60,000 nt of DNA from Tubulanus polymorphus (taxonomy: Eukaryota > Nemertea > Palaeonemertea > Tubulaniformes > Tubulanidae), in the NCBI RefSeq assembly GCF_964204645.1, contig NC_134026.1, positions 4,404,001 through 4,464,000 of the forward strand, given 5' to 3'. Made by a program: the position numbers and the translations under genes. The notes beneath the pieces are model-generated. The model saw nothing but the letters and a program-made list of their open reading frames with translations. It made no database searches and had not been told where the DNA came from. Positions 35,301-49,400 of this stretch are shown piece by piece; positions within the stretch are counted from its first letter, which is position 1, and every line of letters starts with the position of its first letter.

Positions 35301-38300
35301 TCTTTCCGAATTTTGTTCGCATGATTAGCGCAAAGGCTATCTAGAGAGAAATGGATATTTTCAAATTGTTCATACGCTTCGAGGAGAAAATGTATCCAAA
35401 GGCCGGAACCGATAAAGAAATTGGATAATATAGCAATTAAGTCTTCGTCAGCCATCCACAAATGAGATACCGATAGAATATACAGGGCTACAGGACCTCC
35501 GTCATAATTGAGGCTTAGTATAACCAGACAGCTGATGACCTCAGATGCGTCGGCGAAATAAATCCTCTTTTCTACGAATTAGAATTTTCTCATCCGATCT
35601 CATAGCAGACCTTTAAACATACTGTTAATATATCGGCGTAAAATAATGTTTGTTATAGTTTCTAGCGATATGAAGAAACCCGCAAGTTGTCTTCGGTCCA
35701 ATCCCACCACTCAATCTAGAATTGCTAGACGCGTACGAATAGATTTACTTTGACAGTAATGGCGTCAGTGACTTCCGGTCGTCAACAACAACCAACAACA
35801 GCAGTCGAAGTCGGTTTATCCGCTAACGTTGATACCAAGGCGATTCGAAAATCTATACACATACCGCGTTACAATAGTATCATATTTTGTTGAATGCCAT
35901 ATAAGTTTGAAAAAAGGTGATATGAGACCTATCATATTCTATAAAGCCGTAGTCATGGTTACAAGTCGTAGCGTCCTGGCGATCGTTTACCGAGATGAAT
36001 AAAACATGGCACGGTTTAGAATCGATCTAGCGGAATGATCTGATTTCGCGTATAGACGGTAATGAACGGCACCGATCGATTCGTCGACATCAAAAACAGC
36101 ATATTCCGCAGTATACTGATAGCGAGAACTGTCTAAAACGAATTACGGTTAGTGTTACATTGGTCAATTGGGGGCTGGAGTGTTTACATCAAACGTTCTG
36201 TCATTGTGCGATGCGGGAATGGGCCCGTGACACGTAAAAATTACAAAAAAGTGATAAAACGTAGCATTTTATAGTTAGAAATACGAATAAATTCGATATA
36301 TTCTGTCTGAACTATCCGCCAATTGGCCGAAATACTGTAGACACGTCCAGTAACATAGTTACAATACACTATTCGTTATTGGGTGATACGAGAGCTGATA
36401 TCGATTCTTTCCCTGGCGGCGGCGTCTCCTGATTACTGCTGGATATTTAAACTTCGTGCCTGAAGAGTCATCGTCCAATTACAATTAACTCATAATTATA
36501 TCTGGAACCATTAACAGAGTGTTGATATAAGTGTGACTCTTGAAATGACGATTGAGATTTCTAACAACCGCTAAAAAACTAAATATCCACAGAAGCGAAA
36601 ACGCTTGTGTTTACAAACTGTCATTTCTCAATAGAAAATAAGGCCATGAACTCTCTCTACCTAAGATTCACTTAGTACTTTTCGATTGAATGCCATCATG
36701 CAAACTGAAATCCAACAGCTATCATTTGGAAACTCGTGTATAATTAATCTTTTCATGGTTATATATCCTGAATTACCATGTAAGCCAGACTGGGCAAGAA
36801 TGAAATGTAAAGTGTATTCTGTTTCATCGATTATACTAAGCAAAAACAAGCGCAAATGGCATTGGAGTGAAATGGTAAAATAGGAAATGACTCATTCATC
36901 GAATGGCAAAAGGGGGGCTGGAGATTTGGAAATGTCAAAACTATGTCCTATTCACTTTTCTACTTAACCGAAGGTTATATTTGTGGAATACGAAAATCTC
37001 GTGGAAAATGTCATCATTTCTAGATTCTAAATTCTGAGGGTAATTGATTCACCTTTCGGTTAAAGAGAAAGACACGGATAAAAGACTCTTCTCGTGAGGA
37101 TACGAGACGCTTAAATCACGCGATGAGAAAAATGAAGACACACCCAGATAAATTGCCATACAAATACGAGCGGAATTCGATTTTCTGCAGCGAGGTTTAT
37201 ATGGAAATGCAGGTGGGTCAGGTCAGTGAGTGGGATGTGATCAATTAAATACCGCTGAAGGTATTTCTGCGAAGATATTTGAAACCATTGATACTCATTT
37301 ATTTTGATCGCCGGTATACGTAATAATATAATAGGTTATATACTTGAATCGATGATGTGTGTAAAAGTGAATAATTTGCCTTGAAGCTGTATCACACCCA
37401 GTAAACGCATATAGGCATACGTCGTACATATTTCATTCGTAGTAAAATGAAATGGCGAATGAGTTAGCCCTAGTACCGAAGTTGGCCACTGAATGGCACT
37501 CAAGTCGTATTGAAGCCGAAGTTAGGAAAGTGAAGGTGGATTATGACCTATCTAATAGACTGTAATTTCCGCATTAATGATGTTTATAATGAACAGAAAT
37601 CGGATTATATAACTGGAACGCGGTTTGATCTGGTCTATATGAATAGATTACAGTACAATCATTAAACTCTATTGATTGTCCATTTGAAGATATAGGTTAG
37701 TCAGTAGAGTAAACGACGTCATTAATAAACCAGTGAACTCTCTTCGTCGTCTCTCTGGTGCTATTCATAGCCTTTCATTTTGTCAGCGAAAGTTTCTTGA
37801 GTGGATTCATCCATTCTACGACGGAGTATCTTTAATAATCAAGTCGCGTTGTGGCTTATAGAATAATTTAATTCAGACGTGCGCCATCTCAATATTTACT
37901 TGTAGATTGTTTCGCCTGTCAAGATACGCTCTCCACTTAACACACTTTGTATCACCTGTCAGACTCCATTACGTGTTTAAACTAATGACTCGGGCCCTGC
38001 AATCACACTTTCATTAACTGGTGATAATTTAATTTCGAACGGTCTTCATCGTAAAGCAACGCAACAAAACGGTGCCCTTGCGAGATTTATTACGTCGACG
38101 ACGCTCTACACATTCAATCACATAAATACCACTTATTTTCTTCACCCGGAAATAAATGGCTCTCAAAGGCGAGCTGAATGGCCAGCGGAAACGTTTCATC
38201 AGTCCTTACTCCACAGGAGCTGGAGAGCTTGCAAACAAGTTTCTGACGTTTTAGACTCGGTCACTGTGCCTCTCGCCAACGCGGTTCGTGTTTCAAGGTC

Positions 38301-38396
38301 ATTGTAAGTTCAAGGCCATTGTAATGTATGACTTTTACCGCCTGTTGCACGAAAAGGTCATTCGATATGTTCTGTCTCGCGCAGGATACGAGAACA
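32353..38396. other. non-coding, no gene identified
   Basis: AT-rich, with scattered short open frames. The two best (33301-33570 plus, hydrophobic at both ends; 35099-35461 minus, 120 codons) have no recognised domain or splice context. No RNA gene or repeat recognised. Confidence 0.45.
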
Positions 38397-38810
38397 AGAA
38401 AAACTAACTTGAAAGTTTATCGAGGCCTTGACGAATAACACATGCATTGCGTAATAGTCTTCAGTGAAATAATGGAAATTATATAATATTACGGATAAGT
38501 TATTTTGTATTTGAATACATCGGAAATTTAATTTACCGGTGAACAGTCTAGTCCCGATGTATCGGTGACACGAAGTGCACAACTTCCCAAAACCGAAATC
38601 ATCAAATCTATCGAAAATAAAAATAGAGTGATGTAATATATGTAATGACAAAATAAACGCTTGAATTCACGATTGTAATTAGTGTTTTCATACGCCAATA
38701 TTGATGACGTAGTGCATATCGACTTATACAGAACTCCTTGAATAACGCATACTAGGTATAAATGTTATATATAAACATTATTGTAACGGTTTTTATGGCG
38801 TCGAAAAATC
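38397..38810 (+). mobile_element. dispersed ~400-bp repeat family, copy 1
   Basis: Aligns along its length with 50873-51290 (same strand) and 42840-43193 (opposite strand). Shared blocks in order: AACTAACTTGAAAGTTTAT near the start, ACCGGTGAACAGTCTAG in the middle, ATGATGACGTAGTGC-like sequence, and GTAACGGTTTTT then GCGTCGAAAA at the end. Copies differ by many substitutions and indels. No terminal repeats or coding frame are shared, so it is an old non-autonomous element of unknown class. Confidence 0.75.
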
Positions 38811-41800
38811 ATACAAACCACCCAATACTCAAAACCGATTACATTACTATAGATATATTCGACAATAAATCGTTCGGTTTTAGTATTTAGTCGTGGCTAA
38901 GCTAGGCAGGTATTTATCAAATTCATTTATTCAGTTGCTCTGAAGATTAACAAGTCTATATTCCCTGCGTATGAATATGATTTATACGTCCAATCGCCAT
39001 TGGACGACGTTAAATCACCCGAAGCGCGTAGGAATGGAGAGCAAAGATAGGGAAAAAAATCGATGCGTCAAATTGATTAAAAATCGAAATGGAATTATCA
39101 TTCTAATTATAAACGGAGTGAAACAAATGATATACGATGCTCTGAGGGTTTGGCCAGGTAATGCTGGCAATCGATCTGGATTTTCAGCTCTAGATACATT
39201 CATAGATATACAGATATAACGGGCGAGGAACTCGACGCGGTTTTATTTAGCGAACACGAAATTTCCATATGCACGGGTGGTATTCCCAGGTAGCAAAGTC
39301 TATCATATATAATAATGAAATAGAGAAAGGAAGGTGGTAAATACCCTAGGAACGGATATCAGCAATTGAAATGATAGCTTTCAGTGTCAAATTAAGATCA
39401 GACGGAATTACGCGGAATAATTTTCTCCTATTTCGATGGGCCTCGAAAATTCATCGAAATGAGACTTCTATTAAGCGCGCGGCGCTCTCTCACCTCAAAG
39501 ACTTTGCGTATAAATTATACTGATAAACCTGTCGTAAATGGCGTGCGCTATCTTTTTAACGATTATTACGTCGGCAACGTTCGCTTCTCTTTCTGTCGCG
39601 TCGACGGAAAGCGGTAAAAATCTAATACAAATCTCATATATCGAAACGGGACCAATTTGTTCGTATCCCGGAGCCATACGGCGGTCACGCTTACGGCTCA
39701 TTTCGTCCGGAGCCGTCGCGTGTTCCGTCTGCAAACGGAGACAGACGCTTTCGGATAATATTTCAATAACAATAATCCGGTCCGCCGCAAATGAGGCACT
39801 AGGATAAAGTCGTAAACAGAATCAAATTCACGTCATCATAATACACCCGCAATAACTCACCGGCCTGATTCAATATCATCCACCACGCGACAAGTCTTGC
39901 CAATATCACCGATGACCATGAGCAATATTAACTTGTCGTAGTGTTGTTGCGCGGATAAGTTATATCTGAACCGGTCGCCGTACGCCATACATCCTCATCT
40001 CAATTAGGACCGAATCGCGTTTTATGTCCCAGATGACAAGCACTGACAAAAACAATGATATATACATCATGCGATGTCCCGTTAAAAAAAACGTTATTAC
40101 AAGTCATGTAACTCATGACGGCACATTGCTTACATCATATTCTAAGCACGTTATGGAAGGAAAGTAAGACGGATTTTTTTTTAGAAAATTTTCCGTAGTT
40201 TTGTTATCGTTAACAGCACTCACTCACTCGAGCGGAATAGCTCAGCGACCTTTACGGAGTGCCTTAACCTTGCTATTGGTTTCGGTGTCTATTCGTAGAA
40301 AAACCGATTTTACGAGGCAGAAATCTCAAATTTCTTTTCTTCGTGTTATCTTCGATGTATGTACGTGTCTGAAACGTTTGTCTTTGAGTAATTTTCTAGA
40401 AAACAGGAGCCTCTATCGAAATATACGTCGAACACCGAAACAATCCTGTTATCCGTTTCTTCAAACGACAGTGAACATTTTCTGATCGGATTATATCTGC
40501 TACTATGCGATTCTTGCTTCAAATTTAATCCGTTCATTGCCCGGGGTTTGCGTTCTTATTCAGGCGATATTCGATCATTTTACTGCAGTAAAATAGCAAC
40601 TGTCGAGTGGAAATCGAGACGACAGCGCATCTCTCAGCAGACGCCGTCGTACATAAATATCACGACGCAATCAGGATGAAGACAAGATCGGACAGCAAAC
40701 GGACGGAGAAATGGCATTTATGTTGAGACAAGTATCTTCCGGAGATAGACGTATCGTGCGGGCGGGATGTTCACCCGAGGAATTTAAAACATGCAATATA
40801 GTTTAATCACGAACAGGTTAATAAGGGGAGGCGAGTCAGCGTAATTAATTGCTATGGTTTAAAGATTAGTACTCATATTTGGTATATGCCCGTATAGTCA
40901 GGTTGTCTTTGTTGAAACTTCACATAATGTAGTTATTGGTTTTAACTATTTTTGGCATAAGAGACGGTGGTGATCTGAGTATGCGTCTGCATGGTAAATT
41001 TGGAGAACACCAGCCCTGCCCCTACCCTGCCGGAATTTAAGTTTACTATAATGATGGAAGGCCTATTAACCTTCTGAACTGAAAATAAGCGTATTTGTAG
41101 CTTACCTTATAATGTACCTCGTGACATGGCAACATCTAATCAAAAATCTGTTCTACTTCTGAAAAATAGAATTATGAATACGTTCAGAATCAGCCTACAT
41201 CGCGAAGGTGGTTTAAATATTTTACAGCCAAGTTGCCGCGATACGAAATTGGAGTATGAAAATTCGCCTGGCTGATACGAGACGCTTTTATGTACTTAAA
41301 AGTTGAGCCACTTAACACGATGGCCTGTCGAATAGGAAATAAAGTGTTTCAAAGAAGAAGATTGAGATTGTAGGATTTCTTTTTCGCTGACGTGCGCCTC
41401 GACGTCGTTATCAACATTCGGCGCCTGTATGAAATTACCGGTTGCCACATGGGAAGAAAAATTGCTACGTTACGAAAAACGTACGAACTGCATTTATATG
41501 GGTACATAATTTCCGAAAATCCACGAATAATACAAAATGACGACGTTCTATCTTACAAAGCAACTAAAATGCTGTGACCGAACAAAAGCAACGACATTTG
41601 ATATTTTCTATTCATCTATTCGCGACAAACATGGTTTTCGGATGTTGAAATTCGGTTCATTTATTTCCGAGCGAAATCAGCCCTCTTTCTGCGGTACTTG
41701 AAAAACCAACATTGAGAACCGTGCAGCGAACATTTCTAATTAGAGACTTTTAAAAATCACTACTGATGCTCAACGAGCGTGGTTAGCGACTAAATAGAAT

Positions 41801-42538
41801 CATTATGTCTACGTCACGTTCCTGTTTTTCATATCAGTTGTTGCAAAATAAGCAGGCTACTTAAGCAGCCTTATATGCATAACGATTGTGCACTTTCCAT
41901 CTTAATTGTAGACCCGTTAAACCCGTCGATGCGATCCACTAAAACAAAACGGTTCGTAATTAGGGCTAAAAATGCGCGCGGAATCGATCGAAAGCGTGGC
42001 CTTCGTGTGGAATAAATGCGTATCGAAGCGTTTTTTTGCGGCCCGGCGCTCGGTCCATCAATACGGTGACAGGTCGAATACAGAATCGCTGACATTCAAT
42101 ACAACTTGCGAGCTGAATAACACGCATTTAATGCAAATTTCGACGAGAAGTTGTCAAACGTATACGTCGCTTTTGAGAGATAAGGCAACCATCCCGGCGT
42201 CTTCGTGTGAGTCGTGCAGTTACACTCTCGATAATTGGACTTGCGTGTTACCGTATGGTGTTTCTATACTAAAGAACAATTTTCTTAATTAGATGTTTTT
42301 CTTCTTCATCCAGCGAAGGCGCGCATGTTGAAATCTTTTTAAGCGAACGTATGGAATTCGAGCTGCTTCGAATCTCCAGAGATGAGAACATAAAATCGTT
42401 TGTAACCAGTTAAAAATTATATCACACGAGTTGGTTTTACATGCATCGCTGGACAATTAAAGCATTATCATGCCATCTCTGATTCGACCATGCAAATAAT
42501 TACCCATGACTAAACATCGGATCATTAAGCCAGAATCG
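38811..42538. other. non-coding, no gene identified
   Basis: Contains the hairpin CGTCCAAT-CGCC-ATTGGACG (about 38986-39005). A CpG-richer patch at 39540-39810 holds an 89-codon frame starting with a signal-peptide-like MACAIFLTIITSATFASLSV, but the opposite strand is open too and no family is recognised. Confidence 0.45.
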
Positions 42539-42581
42539 TCTCTCTCCGTCTCTCTCTCTCTCTATCTCCCTCTCTCTTCTC
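42539..42581. repeat. imperfect CT microsatellite
   Basis: (TC)n run with CCG, TAT and CCC interruptions. Simple repeat. Confidence 0.9.
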
Positions 42582-42839
42582 CCATGCTATCTATTTTACT
42601 AATGAGGTAATGATAGATATATCTCTTATAAATGCTCATCGAGCTTCCGAACGACCGAATCTCGTTCATAAATCACCATCTGCAAAAGATATTTCAATTC
42701 GATTACGGCAGAGCGACCTTGCATTATTTGCGTGAATAGGCCTACGCTGCGTTTGCGTAGGCTACGTACGACGACCAAAGCTGAAATCGAAATTGAAAAT
42801 CTTTCTCACGCTAACCGCAACAACAATTTTTGATTTTTT

Positions 42840-43193
42840 TTCGACGCCGTAAAATTGTTTTGACTATGCGTTATTTAAGAGGTGCTGTGCGAGTCAATGC
42901 CTACTACGTCATAAACTTTGGCGTTCCAAAACAACAATTACAATTGAGTATATTGTCGTTCATTCTTTAATAAATTCAATTCTATGACTCCTATTTTTCA
43001 TTTGATGAATTTTCGTTTCTTAATGATGGAAACAGAGCCGACGTGCAGTACGTCATCAATATTATTACTAGACTGGTTGCCAGTCAATTCAATTCAAAAT
43101 AACTTTATTCATACTCAATATAATTGTCGACATTATCAAGCAGCAAAAATGTTTTTTAAAAGCATCAATAAACGTTCAAGTAAGTTTTCTTGT
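42840..43193 (-). mobile_element. dispersed ~400-bp repeat family, copy on minus strand
   Basis: Read on the minus strand it begins AACTTACTTGAACGTTTATT and continues with AATTGAATTGACTGGCAACC then AGTCTAG. That block is shared almost exactly with 51010-51040. It then has ATTGATGACGTACTGC and ends near ACGGCGTCGAAAA. It also contains AATAAAGTTATTTTGAATTG, which alone looks like a LINE tail, but the longer alignment to the other two copies explains it better. Confidence 0.7.
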
Positions 43194-43401
43194 TTCTTTC
43201 TTCCGTGGATTAACTACGGCCGTTTATTTGAATCGGAAAAGAAAGTAAGGCATGTTTGTGTATGTACAGAAAGGGAGACGTAGTTTCATGGCTGCCTACT
43301 ACCGAGGAAGGAAGTTATTTTCATCGAGCGAGTATGGAAGATCACTGGCCGTAGGGAAAGGTCGCTAAGCGGCGGGAAACAGCGTAAACTCTCTGGCAAC
43401 C

Positions 43402-43460
43402 GAGCAGAAACTACAAATGTCGATACCATATCAAAAAATTGATTTTGTAGTTTTCTGCTC
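43402..43460. repeat. near-perfect 17-bp inverted repeat, hairpin of 59 nt
   Basis: GAGCAGAAACTACAAA (43402-43417) pairs with TTTTGTAGTTTTCTGCTC (43443-43460) with a single bulge; the spacer is about 25 nt. Size and shape approach a microRNA precursor, but the stem is short for one. It could equally be a MITE relic. Confidence 0.75.
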
Positions 43461-46400
43461 CATGGGAATAGAAATTATATATACATGACTAAAATAGCTC
43501 GTCATTTATAGAACCGATTTTTCATTGGCTATAACCGTATGAAGTAAATCAAACTATATTTGTCCCCAATGTTTTGGCCGCCTCTATAAGATAGGAATAT
43601 AACTAACAGATTGAAAGATCATCCCGTATCTACGCATTTGCATATTGAATTATGCTTGGCTTTCATGAATATTCTATTCTTCGAACACCTATGTCTGCTG
43701 GCACGTGAAAGTAATACGGCAACTGCGATATATACGTAAATGCTACCTTAAATCATCGGAATATAATTTGTCGCCGTCAGCGGGTTGATCCAATTCTCTT
43801 GATCAGAAACAAGAAAGAATTAGGATTTCTCCGGTCTTGCCGAAAATCAATATGATCTCCGAGCCGTTGATAAGCCGTACTGTCATCCGACTCGTTGTAT
43901 TTTCCCGTCGACTTTGATCGTGCTGGATTTTTGTTAAATAATGACACTTAGCGCTCAGCGTCTACGACATGCGATGCAATACACGTAACGCCGCAGTGAA
44001 GTCGACAGCGCCTCCTTCGAATGATTAGGGCTACAACGATGAGAGGAAATTGAAGAGCAAGGCATGTAACGAAGGACATCTAGCCGCGCTCACAAAAGTG
44101 GCTCTTTTTCCGAGATGAACATTCTTTTAGATCTAGATGAACAAAAGACGGCATTCCGTTGATTAAAGAATATGTCGGTCGGTGCTACCCCGTACGCCTT
44201 ACTAGCCTATGAATAAGATATCGTTTCATTCGATATTGTTTTATGCATTGTCTAACCATCCATGCCTCGAATAAAGCATCTACAAGCAATGGTTAGACTT
44301 GCCCATATGTTTCGCGTTAGTGCGACGAGTACTGGTTTTCGTTGTGGCGATTGTTCATTCATCTTTGTTATCGTAATGCGGGCACTACTTTAGAGCCGGT
44401 ACTAAACAATCAAACCCATGGCACACGTGGCAAGTGATAAAACATTCAGGAATGATAGATTTATTAATGAAGCCGTCTGAATGCTCACGACCGACCGGGG
44501 AGACCGACAGAAAAACATCATATATATCAATAGAACAGCCGTTCTCAGGCACTCTATGGTGAGTCCATCTATACCAGGGACCTTGCTTGGTCAAACCAGT
44601 AAAACCACTCTTTTTAAGTATGGCTTCAATTCATTTGTTCCGGAACACCACTTCCGGTTGACGGGTGATTGGATCTACATCAACGATTCCGCACCGTATT
44701 CTAGAAACGCGTGAAATGGCCACATTTGCATCCGTTGCCCTTTTGTCACTCGCAGATCCGTTCATCAGTAATGCATATCGAGAGGAATCGTCTGCCTTAA
44801 TGAAATCACAGCATATTGATTACGCTAAGCCAGCTATCTATATCAAACATATATACCTATTATCGCGTGAGAAGATCGTCTCTCCATTTTACTCGACTAG
44901 TCTGAATTCGGATCTGATCGAATTAGCCGGAATTGTACATCGGCGCCATCGTCGGAAGTGCATGTCAGATCGAGGAAATCAATCCAAGAAACATATACAT
45001 AGTAGGCCGGCAACGATCGGATAATGGTTCCCAAGGCTGTATTGATACGGAGTCCCGATAGGGGACGGATCAAAATATGATGATCATGGCTGTTCATTGA
45101 TAATATTGTAATGATCGTTGTAACACTAGACTCGAATTCCTTCAACAGCCGTTCTACAGCCGTTCACATCATTGTCGCGGTGAAGAAGTTCTATATAAAC
45201 TAAACGTATAGTGACACCGAACGAAGATTCGATTTAAATCGAATTATATCTTTCATTTTAGGTTCAAAAGAGCAGCTACAGTTTACTCTATATAGACTAG
45301 AATAGAGACAAGGAGTGGTTCTGAGATAAACAGAGTCTTCTCTAGACAGTCGTCAATAACGTACAGCAAAAAGGAATAGTTTCTGAAAACCACTTGCTCC
45401 TCGCAGGCATAATTGTATTTGGTCCGGTCGGACAATTTGCGATATTACCGCAGAAGGTGACGATGCACATCCGGCGGCCAAGTTTTTCGCGGTGCATTTC
45501 TTTCTTTACAAGACGCAATTACGGCTAAACCAATTCGAAATGGCATATGTACGTCCCTCTAGGACCGCTCGAATGTGTACATACATACACGTCTATAACA
45601 ATTTGATGGAAATCTCATCATTTTGGCGCCTAGCAGAACCCGAGAATGGTACCTGATAAGTAGGTTTCGCCCCCGCCAAGACGGCGGCCTGATCACCTGT
45701 AGCTTTGGGCAACGTAAATTGTAGGTAACAGCGCCGTGGCAAATTTCTATCCACGCTAGATGATCAAAGTAGAAATTGGAGACGAATAATGTATAGATCG
45801 TCTGCGGGTTTGAATATTCAACGCGAGACTTTTCCAAGAAACTCGTTAGAAACGTTATTCACTTCATTTTTATTTGAGCATTTTGACATTTGGGGGCGTT
45901 GATCTATTTTCTATTCTTAGATAATTATCTTTACTACTGATGTCGTCACGTCAGATGCTTCTCCACGTCGATGTGCCACAGGTATTGTTAGACGATGAAA
46001 AATAAAACTCCGAGGAGATATGCCCGTCCACGAAAGACATGCTCGATGAGAGTGACATTTACACCGACCGATCTGATCAGAAAGTTCTAGTATTACTGGT
46101 TACTTGTATGTACTATTTTGCTGGAAATATATCTGTTGCTTTTGACAACGTCCGTGGATTCAGCTGACATAGATGGGCTCATTGTAGATTTCGTAATGAT
46201 TACGAACATGGTCGATTATCGCGATTCTTTTCCGTCAGACCATGTAACTGCGGAATGAGGAATAGCATTTCGCGTTACGTGGTGGCTATTAAATTTGACT
46301 TCTGATGGGAATAAAATGAGCTATATTTAGCGCTAAAGTAACGGCGGATCGATGCAATTGCGGCGACGAGAAAATGGATGAATGGTGTAGAGCAAATATG

Positions 46401-49400
46401 TACAGCCACGCTGAATCTATTTCTTCACCGATACGTGGGCAACGAGAAGCTTGAAAACAAGTTTTTTGTTTACCGATCCAACGGCGGGGGATCATTCCAT
46501 GTTTCCATGTTTCTTTGCCCATTAAAAACCAAGTTGCAAATCTATACACATTATTTCATTCGGTGTCCATTTGTTTTTCGATGAAATCTTACACTATGAA
46601 ACCTGTTCCACGACGAGCACAGGACAGAAGGGGGGTTGTCCAGAGGATTTCTCATTTTGAGATGCTATAATCTTTTTTTATGCGGATGAAAACCGATTCA
46701 TCCTACAACACGTACTACAAAATCGCGCAGATCGGTAATACGTCCAAGTACAGATAGATAGATATAGGCTGAGGAAATCATACATGTAGATAATTCGACT
46801 AATACTAATATAAATCGGTCCAGAATATCGGTCATATCTCATTAGTCACACGTATCTGATAAGACGTCATGCGAAAGTAAACTCATATTTGATTTCGTGT
46901 GTACGCTTGATTCCTCATTAAAGGTTTGCGTACGGAAACCGGTTCTTTGATGATGGTTTGCTCACGAATGGATGAAGGCTACCTCATTTGCCCGCGACCG
47001 GCTTGATCCACGTCGCCGTCATGCTGTGATCTCACCGATAATTACCGTCACTGCGAAATGGGCCGCAGATATCAAGTTAAAACCCTCATAATCAGCAGCC
47101 ATTAACTGACTAAACGAAGCACAAGCCGAATGATTCATTCCAGGAACGACAATGAATACGTGCAGTAGCCTCATGTTTTTGTGGTTGTGTCACCCGTTCG
47201 GGCGAATAATGCAGAATAATCCTACATGCACTATAAGTCCGCATTCGTAGAAATCGTAAAAACAGAATAGGCTACCAAATGCATTTCTTCTTTTTCCAAG
47301 GCAGCTAAGATAGGGATCTTATATGGATATTTTTCCAAGGCCAACTTTAATGTACGGTACCGCGAGATTAAGAATTTACACACCGAGTCCTTAAAGGCAT
47401 CCACGCGTTAACTGTACTGATGTAATCGAAAGAAATGTTTCCCCAACTTCATGCGACAGTGTTCAGAGAAAATTGTAGAACAGGTACCAGTGATGGAAAC
47501 ACGACAATAAGCCACACATCGTTATCCACTTTTTACAAATAACATATAGCTGATGGAGTTATTGTTTATCTATATTCAATATAGTGACACATGTAATAAA
47601 AAGACCTGTATCAATTACTATAACCTGTATCCAGCCCAAAGGTGAACTTACAAGTTACTTTACACACATAGAAATTCAGTTTAGTATGAATACCAGTCAT
47701 AGTTCATTTTATAGTAATAACGTTAGATACTAATTTAGAGAGATTGAAAGGGCAAAAGAACACCATGCTTTACTTCTTATACGTTATAACACTGATAATA
47801 GATTCCAATGTATTTGTTGATCTTTTAAGATTCAAAAAGCAAAATTAAATCTTCAGAACCAGTTTACATGATTTTAAGTTTCGACGTTAAAATTCGGTTC
47901 CTGGATCGAAATCGAAATGTATCCACTCGTCGGTCGTGTTAATTCTTCCCATGTGTCCCTCAAAGACATGTTTGCTTTAGCAACAGTTTATTTACAAGCT
48001 CTATTTCAGCTAATGCCATGATGGGATACTGAGAAAACAGCGACTCTATAAAACATTTCCTCATTTCCAGCAATGAAGTGTTTGATGTGTACACGAAATG
48101 TTACACGCGATAGAGTGTGTGCGTTCTGGTATCTCGACGATATCGGCGTATTATCATATTGACGCCCTTAACATGGACGACGAAAGTTGCGACTTTCCCC
48201 GAGCACGGTCGCAAATTGCCGTCGATTCTCGATGCATACCGCTTACCGATCTAAGGATAACGCGCACTAACGATATTTTGTCGTCTCGTGTCAACTTATT
48301 TGTCAGCTATAGCGACACTTGAACGACAGAAACTCATCGAATCTGAAGCCACGGTTTCTTCGTTAACGTGCGCACTAACGGGGCAATTGGCGTACTCAAA
48401 AATAATTCAGCGGTTTGCGCTAACAGTGTACGTGCTCTGTACCGTAGGGCTTGCTGATTCAAATCTTTAAAAAAAAACTACGGCAAGAATATGAAATGAT
48501 TTGCGTCACAAGGGCAGATATGAATGTACGAAGAGTCACAAACACTGCATTAGTTTCAATTTCAAACAATTGAATTTGATTTAAGTCGACGTAGATTTCT
48601 GAAACGAGTAAATAGGCGGCCATTACGTGATGAGGGAATATGAATTTTTCATCACGAATTTGATTCGAACCGTCGTTCGGCTAGCACACGCGTGTTTAAC
48701 GAGATATGCTGAACAGTGGGCCATTACTTTTCTGCTTTAAAATAATGCCTGGTGACACTTACGCATAACCTGAATCCGCGAAGCAACATCGGAACTGACA
48801 GATCCATAAGTGCGTCGCAAAATGCGATGATAGAAAGAGAGTAACGAATCGCACGAAAAGGTGGTCTGGCAGAAGCTTGTCGAGTGAATTCAATTTGTAT
48901 CTTACCAGCTTCCGGAATTTAACATATTGCGCACTTTTCCGCATACCGCAGTTCGAACTGAAGGATAAACCTGCGAGAGGACACGCAAACGTAAATTTCA
49001 TTCTCAATTACGTCGTCACACGCTTATTTAAATCGTTATTCGAGAACCGAACCAATTTCGATTAAATCTAGTCGAGCTATTGCAGTATTGGCAACGACAC
49101 ATTTTCGATATACATTGAATTAATATCAGTGACTTCTGTTTTGCATTAATGTAAGCTTTTATTGAATGAATAGTACGTATATAAAACATGTTGAATAAAC
49201 ACCCCAGTTTCGTGTCGATATCGGAAAGAAAACCTATCAACGCCTCGCTGCTGATAAAAGGACTCAAGCGCCTGCGTTGGAGGAGCTTTAATTGAATCTG
49301 TCACCGTTTTTACAACAACATGTAACATCCATGTTTCCGGGAAAGCGCTCACTTTGCAAGAAATGCTAAGGTGTCGCTCTGCTGATGATAGATTCATTTT

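Noticed and set aside
35099-35461. 120-codon minus-strand frame
   Set aside because: No recognisable domain, no splice signals that extend it, and chance frames of this size are expected in 60 kb.
43084-43120. Minus-strand LINE tail (AATAAAGTTATTTTGAATTG)
   Set aside because: The surrounding 350 bp aligns with the two copies of the dispersed family at 38397 and 50873, which explains the sequence better than a LINE tail.
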